Source: Falsiroseomonas algicola (GTDB lineage Bacteria > Pseudomonadota > Alphaproteobacteria > Acetobacterales > Acetobacteraceae). Taken from it: a DNA stretch of 64,000 nucleotides. This document shows, one piece after another, positions 1 through 7,741 of the stretch. The stretch lies in the NCBI RefSeq assembly GCF_011040385.1, contig NZ_JAAIKB010000002.1, positions 186,001 through 250,000 on the forward strand, in the 5' to 3' direction. The number at the start of each line of letters is the position of its first letter. The stretch's first letter is position 1. Below the pieces are notes generated by a model that worked only from the letters and a program-made list of their open reading frames with translations, did no database searches and was not told where the DNA came from. The position numbers were made by a program, and so were the translations under genes.

Positions 1-2
1 AC

Positions 3-815
3 TTCCTGTCCTCCCGCGTGCTGGAGGAGGTTGCCGTCATCCGGGATGCCGGCGCCAAGCTCTCCAACACGCTCGAGGGCACGATGATGGAGGCCTGTTC
101 GCTCTCCGTCAGCGCCGCCGAGACCTCGGACTTCCTGCAACGCTCGCAGGAAGCCGGCCAGGCCCTGCTGGCCTCGACGCAGGAGATGACGAGCCTGACC
201 GATGCCGCCCGCGCGCAGGCAGCAGATGCCGAGAACCGCGCGGCGGAGGGCGCAACCTCGATCGAGGCGCTGGTCTCCACCTTCGGGACGATCGGCGAGT
301 TCCTGCGCGGCATCAACAAGATCTCCGCCCAGACCAACCTGCTGTCGCTGAATGCACGCATCGAGGCGACGCGCGCCGGCCAGCATGGCGCCGGCTTCGC
401 GGTGATCGCGCAGGAGGTGAAGGTGCTGGCCGGGGAGGCCGGGACGCTCAGCGCCAATATCGAATCCCGCCTGCGGGAACTGGTGGCCGCCACGCGCGGC
501 GTGCAGGCGAATTTTGGCGCCATCGTCCAGGCCGTTCACGGCGCCACCGCCACGCTGACGGACCTGCTCAACCGCCAGCGTTCACTCGCCGAGAAGATCG
601 GCGATGGCTGCCAGCAGACCGTGGACGCCGCCGGCATGATGGCCGGCGTGAATGACGTGATCACCCGCATGCAACTCGCGATCAGCGAGACGGGGGAGGC
701 CTATGTGCAACTCACCCGCTCGCTCGACACCCTCACCGTCTCCGCCGAGGGCGTGGTGCGCAACCGCGAGGGGCTGCTGACGGCCACGATCGAAACGCAG
801 AAGGCGCTGACATGA
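3..815 (+). CDS. Methyl-accepting chemotaxis-type signalling protein, C-terminal part (5' end outside window)
   Basis: The frame is open from the window edge, so the N-terminal sensor is missing. About 270 residues are visible, nearly all helical coiled coil. The conserved chemoreceptor tip is present (AQTNLLSLNARIEA, then GFAVIAQEVKVLA), which is the region that contacts CheW and CheA. No membrane segment lies in the visible part and no C-terminal CheR pentapeptide is seen. The stop codon overlaps the ATG of the heme oxygenase gene, so the two are probably translationally coupled. The linkage to two bilin-synthesis enzymes suggests that the missing sensor binds heme, gas or bilin (a globin or phytochrome-like domain), but that is inference. 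The signalling-domain assignment is firm; the input is unknown. Confidence 0.85.
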   Translation, partial: FLSSRVLEEVAVIRDAGAKLSNTLEGTMMEACSLSVSAAETSDFLQRSQEAGQALLASTQEMTSLTDAARAQAADAENRAAEGATSIEALVSTFGTIGEFLRGINKISAQTNLLSLNARIEATRAGQHGAGFAVIAQEVKVLAGEAGTLSANIESRLRELVAATRGVQANFGAIVQAVHGATATLTDLLNRQRSLAEKIGDGCQQTVDAAGMMAGVNDVITRMQLAISETGEAYVQLTRSLDTLTVSAEGVVRNREGLLTATIETQKALT

Positions 816-1444
816 TGTCCATCGCATTGGCCGAAGCCCCGCCGCTGACTGCCACACCGCCGCTGACGCTGCGGCTGCGCCAGGAAACCCGGGCGGAGCA
901 TGAGCGGATCGAGGCCAATTCGCGCTTCTCGCGCCTCATGGCGCCCGACCTGACGATGGCGGAGTATCGCCTCCTCGTCGCACGCCTGCACGGCCACCAC
1001 GCGCCGCTGGAGGCAGCGCTGGAAGCCATGGCGCATCGCCTGCCGGCCTGTCTGGCACTGCATCGCCGCCTCAACCGCCGTGTGGCGCTGGCCGACGACC
1101 TCGTCGCGCTCGGCTTCACGCCGGCCGATATCGCGGCGCTGCCGCGGTGCGAGGCGCTGGCCATCCGCAGCGTGGAACAGGCGCTGGGCGCGCTCTATGT
1201 GCTGGAAGGCTCGACGCTGGGTGGGCAGCTCATCGCGCGCCACCTGCGCGCCACGCTCGGCATCGGCGCCGCCGACGGCGCGGCCCATGTCGTGCCCTAT
1301 GGACCGGAAACCGGCACGCTGTGGCGCGATTTCCGCCTGGCGTTGGATGCCGGTGCCGATGCCGCACAGTTCGATCCCGACGCCGTCATCGCCGCCGCCC
1401 GCCGCGCCTTCGACAGGCTCGATCGTTGGATGGCAGCGGATTGA
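812..1444 (+). CDS. bphO: Biliverdin-producing heme oxygenase (BphO/HO family)
   Basis: The 210-residue protein matches the length of bacterial heme oxygenases, which use reduced ferredoxin or a similar donor to open heme into biliverdin, CO and iron. The likely proximal heme-ligand histidine is H30, in a helix reading RQETRAEHERIE. The distal-helix glycine-rich region appears as YVLEGSTLGGQLIARHL (about residues 130-146). The start overlaps the stop of the upstream signalling gene (ATGATG offers two adjacent starts). The bilin reductase begins 4 bp after the stop, so the biliverdin is probably passed on to that enzyme. Soluble and cytoplasmic. The family call is confident; physiological reductant is unknown. 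Confidence 0.88.
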   Translation: MMSIALAEAPPLTATPPLTLRLRQETRAEHERIEANSRFSRLMAPDLTMAEYRLLVARLHGHHAPLEAALEAMAHRLPACLALHRRLNRRVALADDLVALGFTPADIAALPRCEALAIRSVEQALGALYVLEGSTLGGQLIARHLRATLGIGAADGAAHVVPYGPETGTLWRDFRLALDAGADAAQFDPDAVIAAARRAFDRLDRWMAAD

Positions 1445-1448
1445 CGCC

Positions 1449-2165
1449 ATGACCCTGCTGCGGCGCCTGGAAGAGGCGGCGGATGCGCTCGCCGCCATGG
1501 CCCTCGCGATACCGGGCGCGACTCCCCGCCCGATGCCGGATTGGCTGGCCCGCGCGGAGCAGGCCGGCACGCTGCGGCGGCCCATCGCCTGGCGGAACAC
1601 GGTGGTGACGACGCCCGCGCTGCGCCGCCTCCATGTCGAATACTTCGCCATCGAGGGCGAGATCGCGGTGCTGCATGCCTGCGCCTTCCCGCATCTGCAT
1701 GAGGCTCTGCCGATCTACGGCTTCGACGTGATCGCCGGGCAGGACCGCGCCACGGGCTGCTTCCTCGACCTGTCGCCGACCGTGCCGGGGGCCGATCCGC
1801 TGATCGAGGCCTGGGCCGACGGCCTCGCGCCGATGCGTGGCGGCCTCGGCGCCGCACGGGTCCTGCCCGAATGGACCGCCATCTTCTCCCGCCACGTCCT
1901 CGCGGTGCGCCCCTCCGATGCACTGGCCTTCGACCGGGGCATCGAACTCGGCCGCGCGGCGCTGGAGCATCTGGTGGCGGCGCCCGCCGCCAGGCGCTGC
2001 GATCGCGGGGCCATGGCCGCGGCGCAAACCCGCTACATCGAAGGACAGTGCCGCAACGATCGCACCCGGCGGATGCTGGCCGGCTGCATCGGCGCCGACC
2101 TCGCCGATGCCTTCATCGCCGAATGCCTCTTCCCGCCGGTGCCGGTCCCGGCGGACGTCGCCTAA
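1449..2165 (+). CDS. Ferredoxin-dependent bilin reductase, PcyA-like (phycobilin synthesis)
   Basis: This 238-residue protein belongs to the HY2/PcyA family, whose members reduce biliverdin to phycobilins with electrons from ferredoxin. The core block FPHLHEALPIYGFDVIAG followed by LDLSPT is characteristic. Three residues fall at the spacing of the PcyA catalytic set as I remember it (Glu76, His88, Asp105, gaps of 12 and 17): E64, H76 and D93 here. That supports PcyA-like chemistry, although the exact product (phycocyanobilin or another bilin) cannot be read from sequence. The ATG at 1449 is 4 bp after the heme oxygenase stop. The gene ends against the convergent tcuB. Such enzymes are typical of cyanobacteria, algae and phage; related pre-PcyA forms are reported in some non-photosynthetic bacteria. 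Confidence 0.85.
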   Translation: MTLLRRLEEAADALAAMALAIPGATPRPMPDWLARAEQAGTLRRPIAWRNTVVTTPALRRLHVEYFAIEGEIAVLHACAFPHLHEALPIYGFDVIAGQDRATGCFLDLSPTVPGADPLIEAWADGLAPMRGGLGAARVLPEWTAIFSRHVLAVRPSDALAFDRGIELGRAALEHLVAAPAARRCDRGAMAAAQTRYIEGQCRNDRTRRMLAGCIGADLADAFIAECLFPPVPVPADVA

Positions 2166-3307
2166 CCCGCCCGACGCTCCCGCGCATTCCGCAGCAGCGC
2201 GATGCCGCGATACACGCCATGCACCATCTTGCTGTAGGGCAGCACGGCGAAGAAGGACAGCACCAGGCCGAAATGCAGCGCCAGCATGAAGCCCATGGCG
2301 CCGGTGTGGCGCACCGCCAGCAGCAGCAGCCCCGTCGATCCGATCAGGAACAGCAGGCCGAGCATCGCATACTCGCCACCCATCAGCTTGCGCGCCACCG
2401 GCACGGGATCGGTGATCACCTTCACGCGCATCAGCCCCGCCGTGCCGATGCAGAGCAGCACGCCACCCCAGGTGCCGAGCTGCACCGGCAGGCTGAAGAA
2501 GGCGTGCGGTGACTTCCAGCCGAAGACATGGTGGTAGATGGCGCCCGTCGTCGTCGCGGCGAAGCACAGCATGAAGCCGTAGAACATCGCCTGGTGCAGC
2601 CAGCGCCGCTGCTGCGCGAAGCTGTCATCCACGTCGTTGCAGCCATGCCCACCTCCGCCGAGGTTGCGCAGCGTCAGCACATCCACCGCCGCCTCCGCCG
2701 CCGGCGCCGGCGTCAGCGGGCCACCCAGGCCCCCCGTGCCCCGCCAGTAGCGGATCGCACCCATGGCCATGGCGAGGATCGCGAAGCCGAAGCTGGCGCC
2801 GGCCAGCGCGTTGATCAGCCAGAGCGGGATGATGCGGAAGAAGGCGCCCGTGCCCGTCTGCGCCGTCCAGAGCTTCGACGGATCCACCAGCGCCACCGCC
2901 AGCAGCAGCGCCAGCGTCACGAACAGCGTCGCGACACCCGCGACGATCGTCCCGTTCTTCTCGAAGGCGCGCCCCATCGCCGGCGGCCAGGCATATTGCG
3001 CGTAGCTCTCCTGCCGGATGGTCGCGAAGGTGGCGGGGATGTTGATGCCGAAGGCATGCGGCGGCGCGTACTGGCAGGCGTGGTAGCACCCCTTGCAGCC
3101 ATGGCAGAGATTGGCGAGGTGCGTGAGATCCGCCGTCTCGAACTCCCGCCGCATCGCCATGGCGGGGAAGACGGCGCAATAACCCTCGCAATACCGGCAG
3201 GCATTGCACACCGCCATCTGGCGCCGCGCTTCCTGGTAGGCGTCGCTTTCCGTCACGGTCGCCTCGCGCAGCAGCGCGTCCAGCTTGTTCATCTCAGTTG
3301 CGGACAT
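2162..3307 (-). CDS. tcuB: TcuB: membrane iron-sulfur partner of tricarballylate dehydrogenase
   Basis: TcuB re-oxidises the flavin of TcuA and passes electrons to the membrane quinone pool during tricarballylate breakdown. Two four-cysteine clusters are visible near the N-terminus (CNACRYCEGYC at about residues 34-44 and CHGCKGCYHAC about 30 residues later), followed by several hydrophobic membrane helices, as in the family. I chose the ATG at 3307 because an AGGGAG ribosome site precedes it; a GTG at 3325 and an ATG at 3292 are alternatives. The start overlaps the 3' end of tcuA, so the pair is coupled. 381 residues. The tail overlaps the convergent bilin reductase by 4 bp. Confidence 0.9.
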   Translation of the reverse strand: MSATEMNKLDALLREATVTESDAYQEARRQMAVCNACRYCEGYCAVFPAMAMRREFETADLTHLANLCHGCKGCYHACQYAPPHAFGINIPATFATIRQESYAQYAWPPAMGRAFEKNGTIVAGVATLFVTLALLLAVALVDPSKLWTAQTGTGAFFRIIPLWLINALAGASFGFAILAMAMGAIRYWRGTGGLGGPLTPAPAAEAAVDVLTLRNLGGGGHGCNDVDDSFAQQRRWLHQAMFYGFMLCFAATTTGAIYHHVFGWKSPHAFFSLPVQLGTWGGVLLCIGTAGLMRVKVITDPVPVARKLMGGEYAMLGLLFLIGSTGLLLLAVRHTGAMGFMLALHFGLVLSFFAVLPYSKMVHGVYRGIALLRNARERRAG

Positions 3308-4691
3308 GCTTCGCCGCTCCCTCACCGGCCAGGCGGCCGAAGACCGTGCCCAGCGTCATGCCGAAACCCGCCAGGTAGCCCTGGCCGAGGATGTTGCCGG
3401 ACATGATCTCGCCGCTGGCGAACATGTTCCCGGAAGGCTTGCCATCCGCCATCAGCACGCGGGCCTTGTCGTCCACCTTCACGCTGAGGAAGGTGAAGGT
3501 GATGCCGGGCCGCAGCGGATAGGCGTAGTAGGGCGGCTTGTCGATCCGCCGCGCCCAGTGGCTTTTCGGCGGGGTCAGCCCCTCCGTCCGGCAGTCGTCC
3601 GGCGTCATCGGCGTGAAGGTGCCTGGCACGACGGCGGCGTTGTAGTCCGCCACCACCTTCTCCAGCTTCGCCGCATCCATCCCCGCCTGCGCAGCGATCC
3701 CCGCGATGCTGTCCGCCTTGTAGGGCGGATAGACGGAGGGAAGGAAATTCATCACCGCCTGGCTGTCCGTCACCGCCAGCGCCACCTGGCCGGGCTGCTG
3801 CGCGATCAGGCGGCCCCAGATCGCATAGCGCTTCGGCCAGACATCCTCGCCCTCATCGTAGAAGCGCTCGACATTGCGGTTCACGACGATGGCGAAGGGC
3901 ACGCAGTCCAGCCGCATGGCCAGCCCGCCATCCTCCATCGGCGCCCGCGCGTCATTCGCCACCGCGTGGAACTGCGTGGGATCGCCCACTTCCTGCACGC
4001 CCTGCGCCAGCAAATCCTTCAGGATCGTGCCCTGCGCATAAGGCGTGCCGCGGATCTGGAAATTGTCCGCCGCGTCGCCCCAGTATTCCCGCAGCCAGTT
4101 GCGGTTCGCCTGGAAGCCGCCGGAGGACGCGACCAGCGCCTTGAAGCGGATGCGCTCGGGGAAGCCCGCATGGCTCACCACCGCCTCCGTCGCCCAGCCT
4201 TCCTCCACCTTGATGTGCTGAACTTCCGTGTCGTACAGCGTGACGATGCCGAGCCGCGCGCATTCCCGGTACAGCGCGTTCAGCAGCGCCTTGCCGCCGC
4301 CGAGGAAGAAGGCATTGGTCCGGGACAGGGACAGCGTGCCCGACAGGCTCGGCTGGAACACCACGCCGCAGCTCGCCAGGAAGTCCGGCGCATGCTGGCT
4401 CGCGCGGATGCACATGCGCGCCAGCGCCTCATCCGTCTTGCCCGCGGTGACGCGCCGCAGATCGTCCCAGTATTCCTCCTCCAGGTAGCTGTCCGTCATC
4501 ACCTGGGTCGGGCCCGGATGCATGGTCCGCAGGTTGCGCGTGTGCCGCGAATTGCCGCCGCGCAGCGGGGGAGGGGAGGCCTCGCACAGGATCACGCTCG
4601 CGCCCGCGCGCGCCGCGGTGATGGCGGCGCAGAGCGCGGCATTGCCGCCCCCCACCACCAGCACGTCATAGACTCGGGAGAAATCGGGCAT
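3294..4691 (-). CDS. tcuA: TcuA: FAD-dependent tricarballylate dehydrogenase
   Basis: The 465-residue flavoprotein oxidises tricarballylate to cis-aconitate, which feeds the TCA cycle. The N-terminal dinucleotide site reads DVLVVGGGNAALCAAITAA (residues 9-27), followed by the RGGNSRHTRNLR segment typical of TcuA and fumarate reductase-like flavoproteins. The C-terminal FAD region is also clear (GNMFASGEIMSGNILGQGYL). It is transcribed before tcuB, with an overlapping junction. A GntR-family regulator is divergently oriented 103 bp away, and the space between carries repeated TATCCA motifs. No dedicated permease (tcuC) lies beside it. Confidence 0.92.
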   Translation of the reverse strand: MPDFSRVYDVLVVGGGNAALCAAITAARAGASVILCEASPPPLRGGNSRHTRNLRTMHPGPTQVMTDSYLEEEYWDDLRRVTAGKTDEALARMCIRASQHAPDFLASCGVVFQPSLSGTLSLSRTNAFFLGGGKALLNALYRECARLGIVTLYDTEVQHIKVEEGWATEAVVSHAGFPERIRFKALVASSGGFQANRNWLREYWGDAADNFQIRGTPYAQGTILKDLLAQGVQEVGDPTQFHAVANDARAPMEDGGLAMRLDCVPFAIVVNRNVERFYDEGEDVWPKRYAIWGRLIAQQPGQVALAVTDSQAVMNFLPSVYPPYKADSIAGIAAQAGMDAAKLEKVVADYNAAVVPGTFTPMTPDDCRTEGLTPPKSHWARRIDKPPYYAYPLRPGITFTFLSVKVDDKARVLMADGKPSGNMFASGEIMSGNILGQGYLAGFGMTLGTVFGRLAGEGAAKHVRN

Positions 4692-4720
4692 GGCGGCCCC
4701 TCGACCAGCTTCTGGGCGTT

Positions 4721-4763
4721 CTTGTATCCAATGGTATCCAGAGATGTCCAGATGGTCGTTCCA
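4721..4763. promoter_or_regulatory. Candidate operator with TATCCA repeats every 10 bp between tcuA and its regulator
   Basis: Between the divergent starts lie TATCCA (4725-4730), TATCCA (4735-4740) and TGTCCA (4745-4750), spaced exactly 10 bp so that they face the same side of the helix. The first is part of TTGTATCCAA, close to the palindromic core bound by many FCD-type GntR regulators. This is the only AT-richer stretch in the gap and is the likely control point for both genes. Binding is inferred. Confidence 0.5.
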
Positions 4764-4794
4764 ATCAGGCCGCGGCCTGGGCTACAAGCGCGGC

Positions 4795-5475
4795 ATGGAC
4801 ATGCCCCAGCCCAGCCGGGACCTCGGCCAGGAAGCCTATGCGCGTATCCGCGCCGCGATTCGGGACGGCACCCTCGCGCCCGGGCTGCGCCTGACGGAAA
4901 CGGACCTCGCCGCCCGCTTCGGCGTCTCCCGCACGCCCGTCCGCCAGGCCATCGCGCGGCTGGAATCGGAGGGGCTGCTGACGCATGAGGCCCGCCGTGG
5001 CCTGACGGTCACGCGCCCCGACCACGCGCAGGTCGTGGAACTCTATGTGATGCGCGAAGTGCTGGAGGGTGCCGCCGCGCGCCTCGCCGCCCAGCACGCC
5101 AGCGCGACGGAAATCGGCGCCATGGCCGAACTCGTCGCCTCCGAGCCCCGGCATTTCGACGATGCCCAGGCGCTGGCCGCCACCAACCAGCGCCTGCATG
5201 GCCTGCTCTACCTCGCCGCCCATAACCGCTACCTGCTGCGCAGCCTGGAACAGCTCGGCGCCACCATGGCCCTGCTGCCCACCCTGCTGACGGTCGGCGG
5301 CCGCGCCCAGCAGGCCCATGCCGAGCACCAGGCCATCCTCGCCGCCCTCCAGGCGCGGGACGGCGATGGTGCGGAAGCCGCCGCCCGCGCCCATGCCCAG
5401 GCCGCGCAGCGCCACCGCCTGGCCTGGCTGGTCCGCACCGTCGGCGTGCCCTACGCGGCGCCGGGCGGCGTCTAG
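4795..5475 (+). CDS. GntR-family (FCD) transcriptional regulator, probable tcu regulator
   Basis: The protein has a winged helix-turn-helix at about residues 10-75 ([18 protein letters not shown], then [18 protein letters not shown]), followed by an all-helical FCD effector domain to the end at residue 226. FCD domains usually bind a carboxylic acid, often with a metal. I chose the ATG at 4795 because residues upstream do not match the family and the putative operator lies before it; an in-frame ATG at 4801 is equally possible. Divergent orientation from tcuAB suggests that it controls those genes in response to tricarballylate or a related acid. The regulator class is certain; the target is inferred. 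Confidence 0.85.
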   Translation: MDMPQPSRDLGQEAYARIRAAIRDGTLAPGLRLTETDLAARFGVSRTPVRQAIARLESEGLLTHEARRGLTVTRPDHAQVVELYVMREVLEGAAARLAAQHASATEIGAMAELVASEPRHFDDAQALAATNQRLHGLLYLAAHNRYLLRSLEQLGATMALLPTLLTVGGRAQQAHAEHQAILAALQARDGDGAEAAARAHAQAAQRHRLAWLVRTVGVPYAAPGGV

Positions 5476-5506
5476 CCCCCGCCCGACCGATAACGCTTCG
5501 TCAGCA

Positions 5507-5538
5507 ACTCTCCTGGAATGTCTACACAAACGGAGAGT
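5507..5538 (+). promoter_or_regulatory. Hairpin sequestering the ribosome-binding site of the chemoreceptor
   Basis: ACTCTCC (5507-5513) pairs perfectly with GGAGAGT (5532-5538). The right arm contains the GGAG ribosome-binding site located 6 bp before the chemoreceptor ATG at 5544. If the leader RNA folds this way, translation initiation would be masked until the stem opens. The 18-nt loop is long and the stem is only 7 bp, so the fold may be weak. Confidence 0.4.
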
Positions 5539-5543
5539 GTTCC

Positions 5544-7508
5544 ATGCCCGACCTGTCGCTGCGCATGCGCCTGCTGGCTGCCATCGGGGGGGCGGCGCTC
5601 GTCTCCGGCGCCGCCATGGGCGGCTTCGCCCTCTGGCTCCAGTCCCGCCAGGCCGCGATCGACGAACAGGTCATGGTTGACGCCGTCGCCGAACGCCTCG
5701 GCAGCGCGATCGAGGATGAAGGGCGCATCGCGCTCGGCATCGCGACCGCGCTCTCCGGCGACCCCGACCTCCGTCGCGCCGTCCTGGCCAATGACCGCGC
5801 CGCGACGCTCGCCATCCTCACCCCCGCCCATCGCGCGCTGACGGAGGCCTATGGCCCCGGCCTGGTCAACGTCGTGCTGCCCCCCGGCATCGCCTTCGCC
5901 CGCGCCCATACGCCGGAAGCGCATGGCGACCGCATGGTGCCGCGGCGGGAGACGATCCAGCGCGCCTTCGCGGAAGGCCGCCCCGCCGCGGGCATCGAGC
6001 CGGGGCGGGAGAACATCAGCGTGCTCGCCGTGGTGCCGATCCGGCATGAGGGCCGCGTGATCGCCGCCGTCGATGCGGGCTTCTCGCTCGGCCCCACCAT
6101 CGCGCAACGGCTGCACCGCCAGACCGGCGCGCAGGTGATCCTCCACCGTACCGCCGGCGACCGACTCGTCGTCTTCGGCGCCAGCCGCCAGGGCGGCGGC
6201 CTGCTGCCGCCAGAAGCCTTGCAGGCCGCCCTGGCCGGAGAGGTGGTGACGCGCGACGTCCCGCTCGACGGCCGCGATGGCGTCGCCCGTGCGCAACCGC
6301 TGCGGAGCCTCGCCGGCGAGATCGTCGGCGTGATCGAACTCTGGCAGGACACCACCGCCATGGCGGAAGCCGCGGCGGCGAAGCGCCTCACCCTGATCGG
6401 TGCCCTCGCATTGCTGCTGCTCGGCGCCGGCGCTGCCGCCATCTGGCTGGCGGAGGGCGTGCGCCGCCCCATGACGCAGATCGCCCGCCGCCTGCACGGC
6501 ATCGCGGAAGGCGAGACGACCTCCCCCGTTCCCTTCCGTGACCGCGGCGACGAACTCGGTGAGATCGCCCGTGCCGCGGAGACGCTCCGCGCCACCACGG
6601 AGGAAGCCGCCCGCCTGCGCGCCGAACAGGACCGGCTGCGCGATGCCGCCGAAGCCCAGCGGCGGCAGGCGGCACTTTCCATCGCCAGCCAGCTCGATTC
6701 GGAGATCGGCGCCGTCGCCACGGCACTGCGCGGCGCCTCCGACGCGCTCGCCGAGAGCGGCGTCGATTTCGGCCACCGCGCCAGCGCCGCCGGGGACCGC
6801 GCCGGCCGTGCCGCCGAAGGCGCCGGCCAGGCCGCCGCGGAAGTCTCCACCGTCGCCGCGGCGACCGAGGAACTCTCCGCCTCCGTCGCCGAGATCACGC
6901 GCCAGGTCGCGGAAGCCGCCCGCACGGCCCGCCAGGCGGTGGAGGAAGCCCGCCGCACGGACCAGACGGTGGGCGGCTTGGCGGAAGGCAGCCAGCGCAT
7001 CGGCCAGGTCGTGCAACTCATCGCCGACATCGCCGCGCGCACCAACCTCCTCGCGCTCAACGCCACCATCGAGGCCGCGCGCGCCGGCGACGCCGGCAAG
7101 GGCTTTGCCGTGGTGGCATCCGAAGTGAAGGCCCTCGCCACCCAGACCGCCAAGGCCACCGACGACATCAGCCGCCAGATCGGCGCCATGCAGCAATCGG
7201 CCCTGGCCTCCGCCAGCGCCATCCAGGGCATCGCCGGCATCATCGGCACGCTGGACAGCATCGCCGCCGCCATCGCCGCCGCGGTGGACCAGCAGGGCGC
7301 CGCCACCCAGGAAATCGCCCGCAGCGTCCAGCAGGCCGCGCAAGGCACCGCCCGCGTCACCACCGAAGTCGCCGCCGTCTCCGCCGGCACCACCAGCCTC
7401 GGCGAGGCCGCACGCCAGGTCATCACCCTCGGCGAAGCCGTCGGCGCCCAGGAACGCCGCCTGCAGGAGAACCTGGCGGGGCTGTCGGCGCGGCTGCGCG
7501 CGGGGTGA
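5544..7508 (+). CDS. Methyl-accepting chemotaxis protein with periplasmic sensor
   Basis: This is a complete 654-residue transmembrane chemoreceptor. An N-terminal membrane helix (about residues 9-32) is followed by a periplasmic sensor of about 250 residues that resembles a Cache-type domain. A second membrane helix (about 280-303), a HAMP linker (about 304-360) and a long signalling coiled coil follow. The signalling tip reads [20 protein letters not shown], then [13 protein letters not shown]. It would bind a small molecule outside the cytoplasmic membrane and modulate CheA. The ATG at 5544 has a GGAG site that is part of a hairpin. It stands alone between a regulator and a repeat-rich gap, with no chemotaxis operon nearby. 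Ligand unknown. Confidence 0.9.
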   Translation: MPDLSLRMRLLAAIGGAALVSGAAMGGFALWLQSRQAAIDEQVMVDAVAERLGSAIEDEGRIALGIATALSGDPDLRRAVLANDRAATLAILTPAHRALTEAYGPGLVNVVLPPGIAFARAHTPEAHGDRMVPRRETIQRAFAEGRPAAGIEPGRENISVLAVVPIRHEGRVIAAVDAGFSLGPTIAQRLHRQTGAQVILHRTAGDRLVVFGASRQGGGLLPPEALQAALAGEVVTRDVPLDGRDGVARAQPLRSLAGEIVGVIELWQDTTAMAEAAAAKRLTLIGALALLLLGAGAAAIWLAEGVRRPMTQIARRLHGIAEGETTSPVPFRDRGDELGEIARAAETLRATTEEAARLRAEQDRLRDAAEAQRRQAALSIASQLDSEIGAVATALRGASDALAESGVDFGHRASAAGDRAGRAAEGAGQAAAEVSTVAAATEELSASVAEITRQVAEAARTARQAVEEARRTDQTVGGLAEGSQRIGQVVQLIADIAARTNLLALNATIEAARAGDAGKGFAVVASEVKALATQTAKATDDISRQIGAMQQSALASASAIQGIAGIIGTLDSIAAAIAAAVDQQGAATQEIARSVQQAAQGTARVTTEVAAVSAGTTSLGEAARQVITLGEAVGAQERRLQENLAGLSARLRAG

Positions 7509-7526
7509 GGGCGGCGTGGGTGGTTC

Positions 7527-7551
7527 GCGGGGGAAACGCCGTTTCCCCCGC
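7527..7551. repeat. Palindrome 1 of the post-chemoreceptor cluster
   Basis: GCGGGGGAAAC (7527-7537) and GTTTCCCCCGC (7541-7551) form an 11-bp perfect stem with a 3-nt loop, 19 bp after the chemoreceptor stop. It may terminate that transcript or be a dispersed palindromic repeat unit. Confidence 0.7.
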
Positions 7552-7561
7552 ACCCCCTTTG

Positions 7562-7583
7562 CCAGGGGCCAGCGGGCCCCTGG
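7562..7583. repeat. Palindrome 2 (CCAGGGGC family)
   Basis: CCAGGGGCC (7562-7570) pairs with GGCCCCTGG (7575-7583) around AGCG. A close relative with the same flank (GCCCCTGGACC) occurs at 33870-33890, so this is a dispersed repeat type and not a unique site. Confidence 0.7.
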
Positions 7584-7598
7584 ACCCCAGGCTTTTGC

Positions 7599-7675
7599 AT
7601 CACTGGGTGATGGGAGGGGCAAGGCGGTCCCGCTGGCCGGGAACGCGCGCCGTGCCCCTCCCATCACCCAGTGAT
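7599..7675. repeat. 22-bp perfect inverted repeat with structured 33-nt loop
   Basis: The arms at 7599-7620 and 7654-7675 are exact reverse complements for 22 bp (left arm begins ATCACTGGGTGATGGG). The loop contains a small TCCCG/CGGGA inner stem. Arms of this length look like a mobile palindromic element or the ends of a tiny non-coding insertion; there is no room for a transposase. Confidence 0.75.
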
Positions 7676-7686
7676 TGAAGGGGGAT

Positions 7687-7737
7687 CAAAGGGGCCGCTG
7701 CCCCTTTGCAGGGGGTGAAGGGGGACGGCGTCCCCCT
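7687..7737. repeat. Two adjoining hairpins at the end of the palindrome cluster
   Basis: CAAAGGGG (7687-7694) pairs with CCCCTTTG (7701-7708), and AGGGGGAC (7719-7726) pairs with GTCCCCCT (7730-7737). They end 5 bp before the DUF934 stop on the minus strand, so they could also act as bidirectional terminators between the convergent chemoreceptor and cys transcripts. Confidence 0.6.
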
Positions 7738-7741
7738 GCAA

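Noticed and set aside
3285-4988. A 567-codon plus-strand frame across tcuA
   Set aside because: Antisense to tcuA, low complexity (Arg/His/Gln), and it merges out of frame into the regulator region.
5472-7667. Long minus-strand frames opposite the chemoreceptor
   Set aside because: The plus-strand frame has membrane helices, HAMP and a signalling tip; the antisense frames are glycine- or serine-rich with no motif.
7599-7675. Insertion sequence with 22-bp terminal inverted repeats
   Set aside because: Only 33 bp lie between the arms, with no coding capacity or visible target duplication, so it is recorded as a palindromic repeat.
7527-7737. CRISPR array
   Set aside because: The units are palindromes of different sequence and length, without regular direct repeats and spacers.
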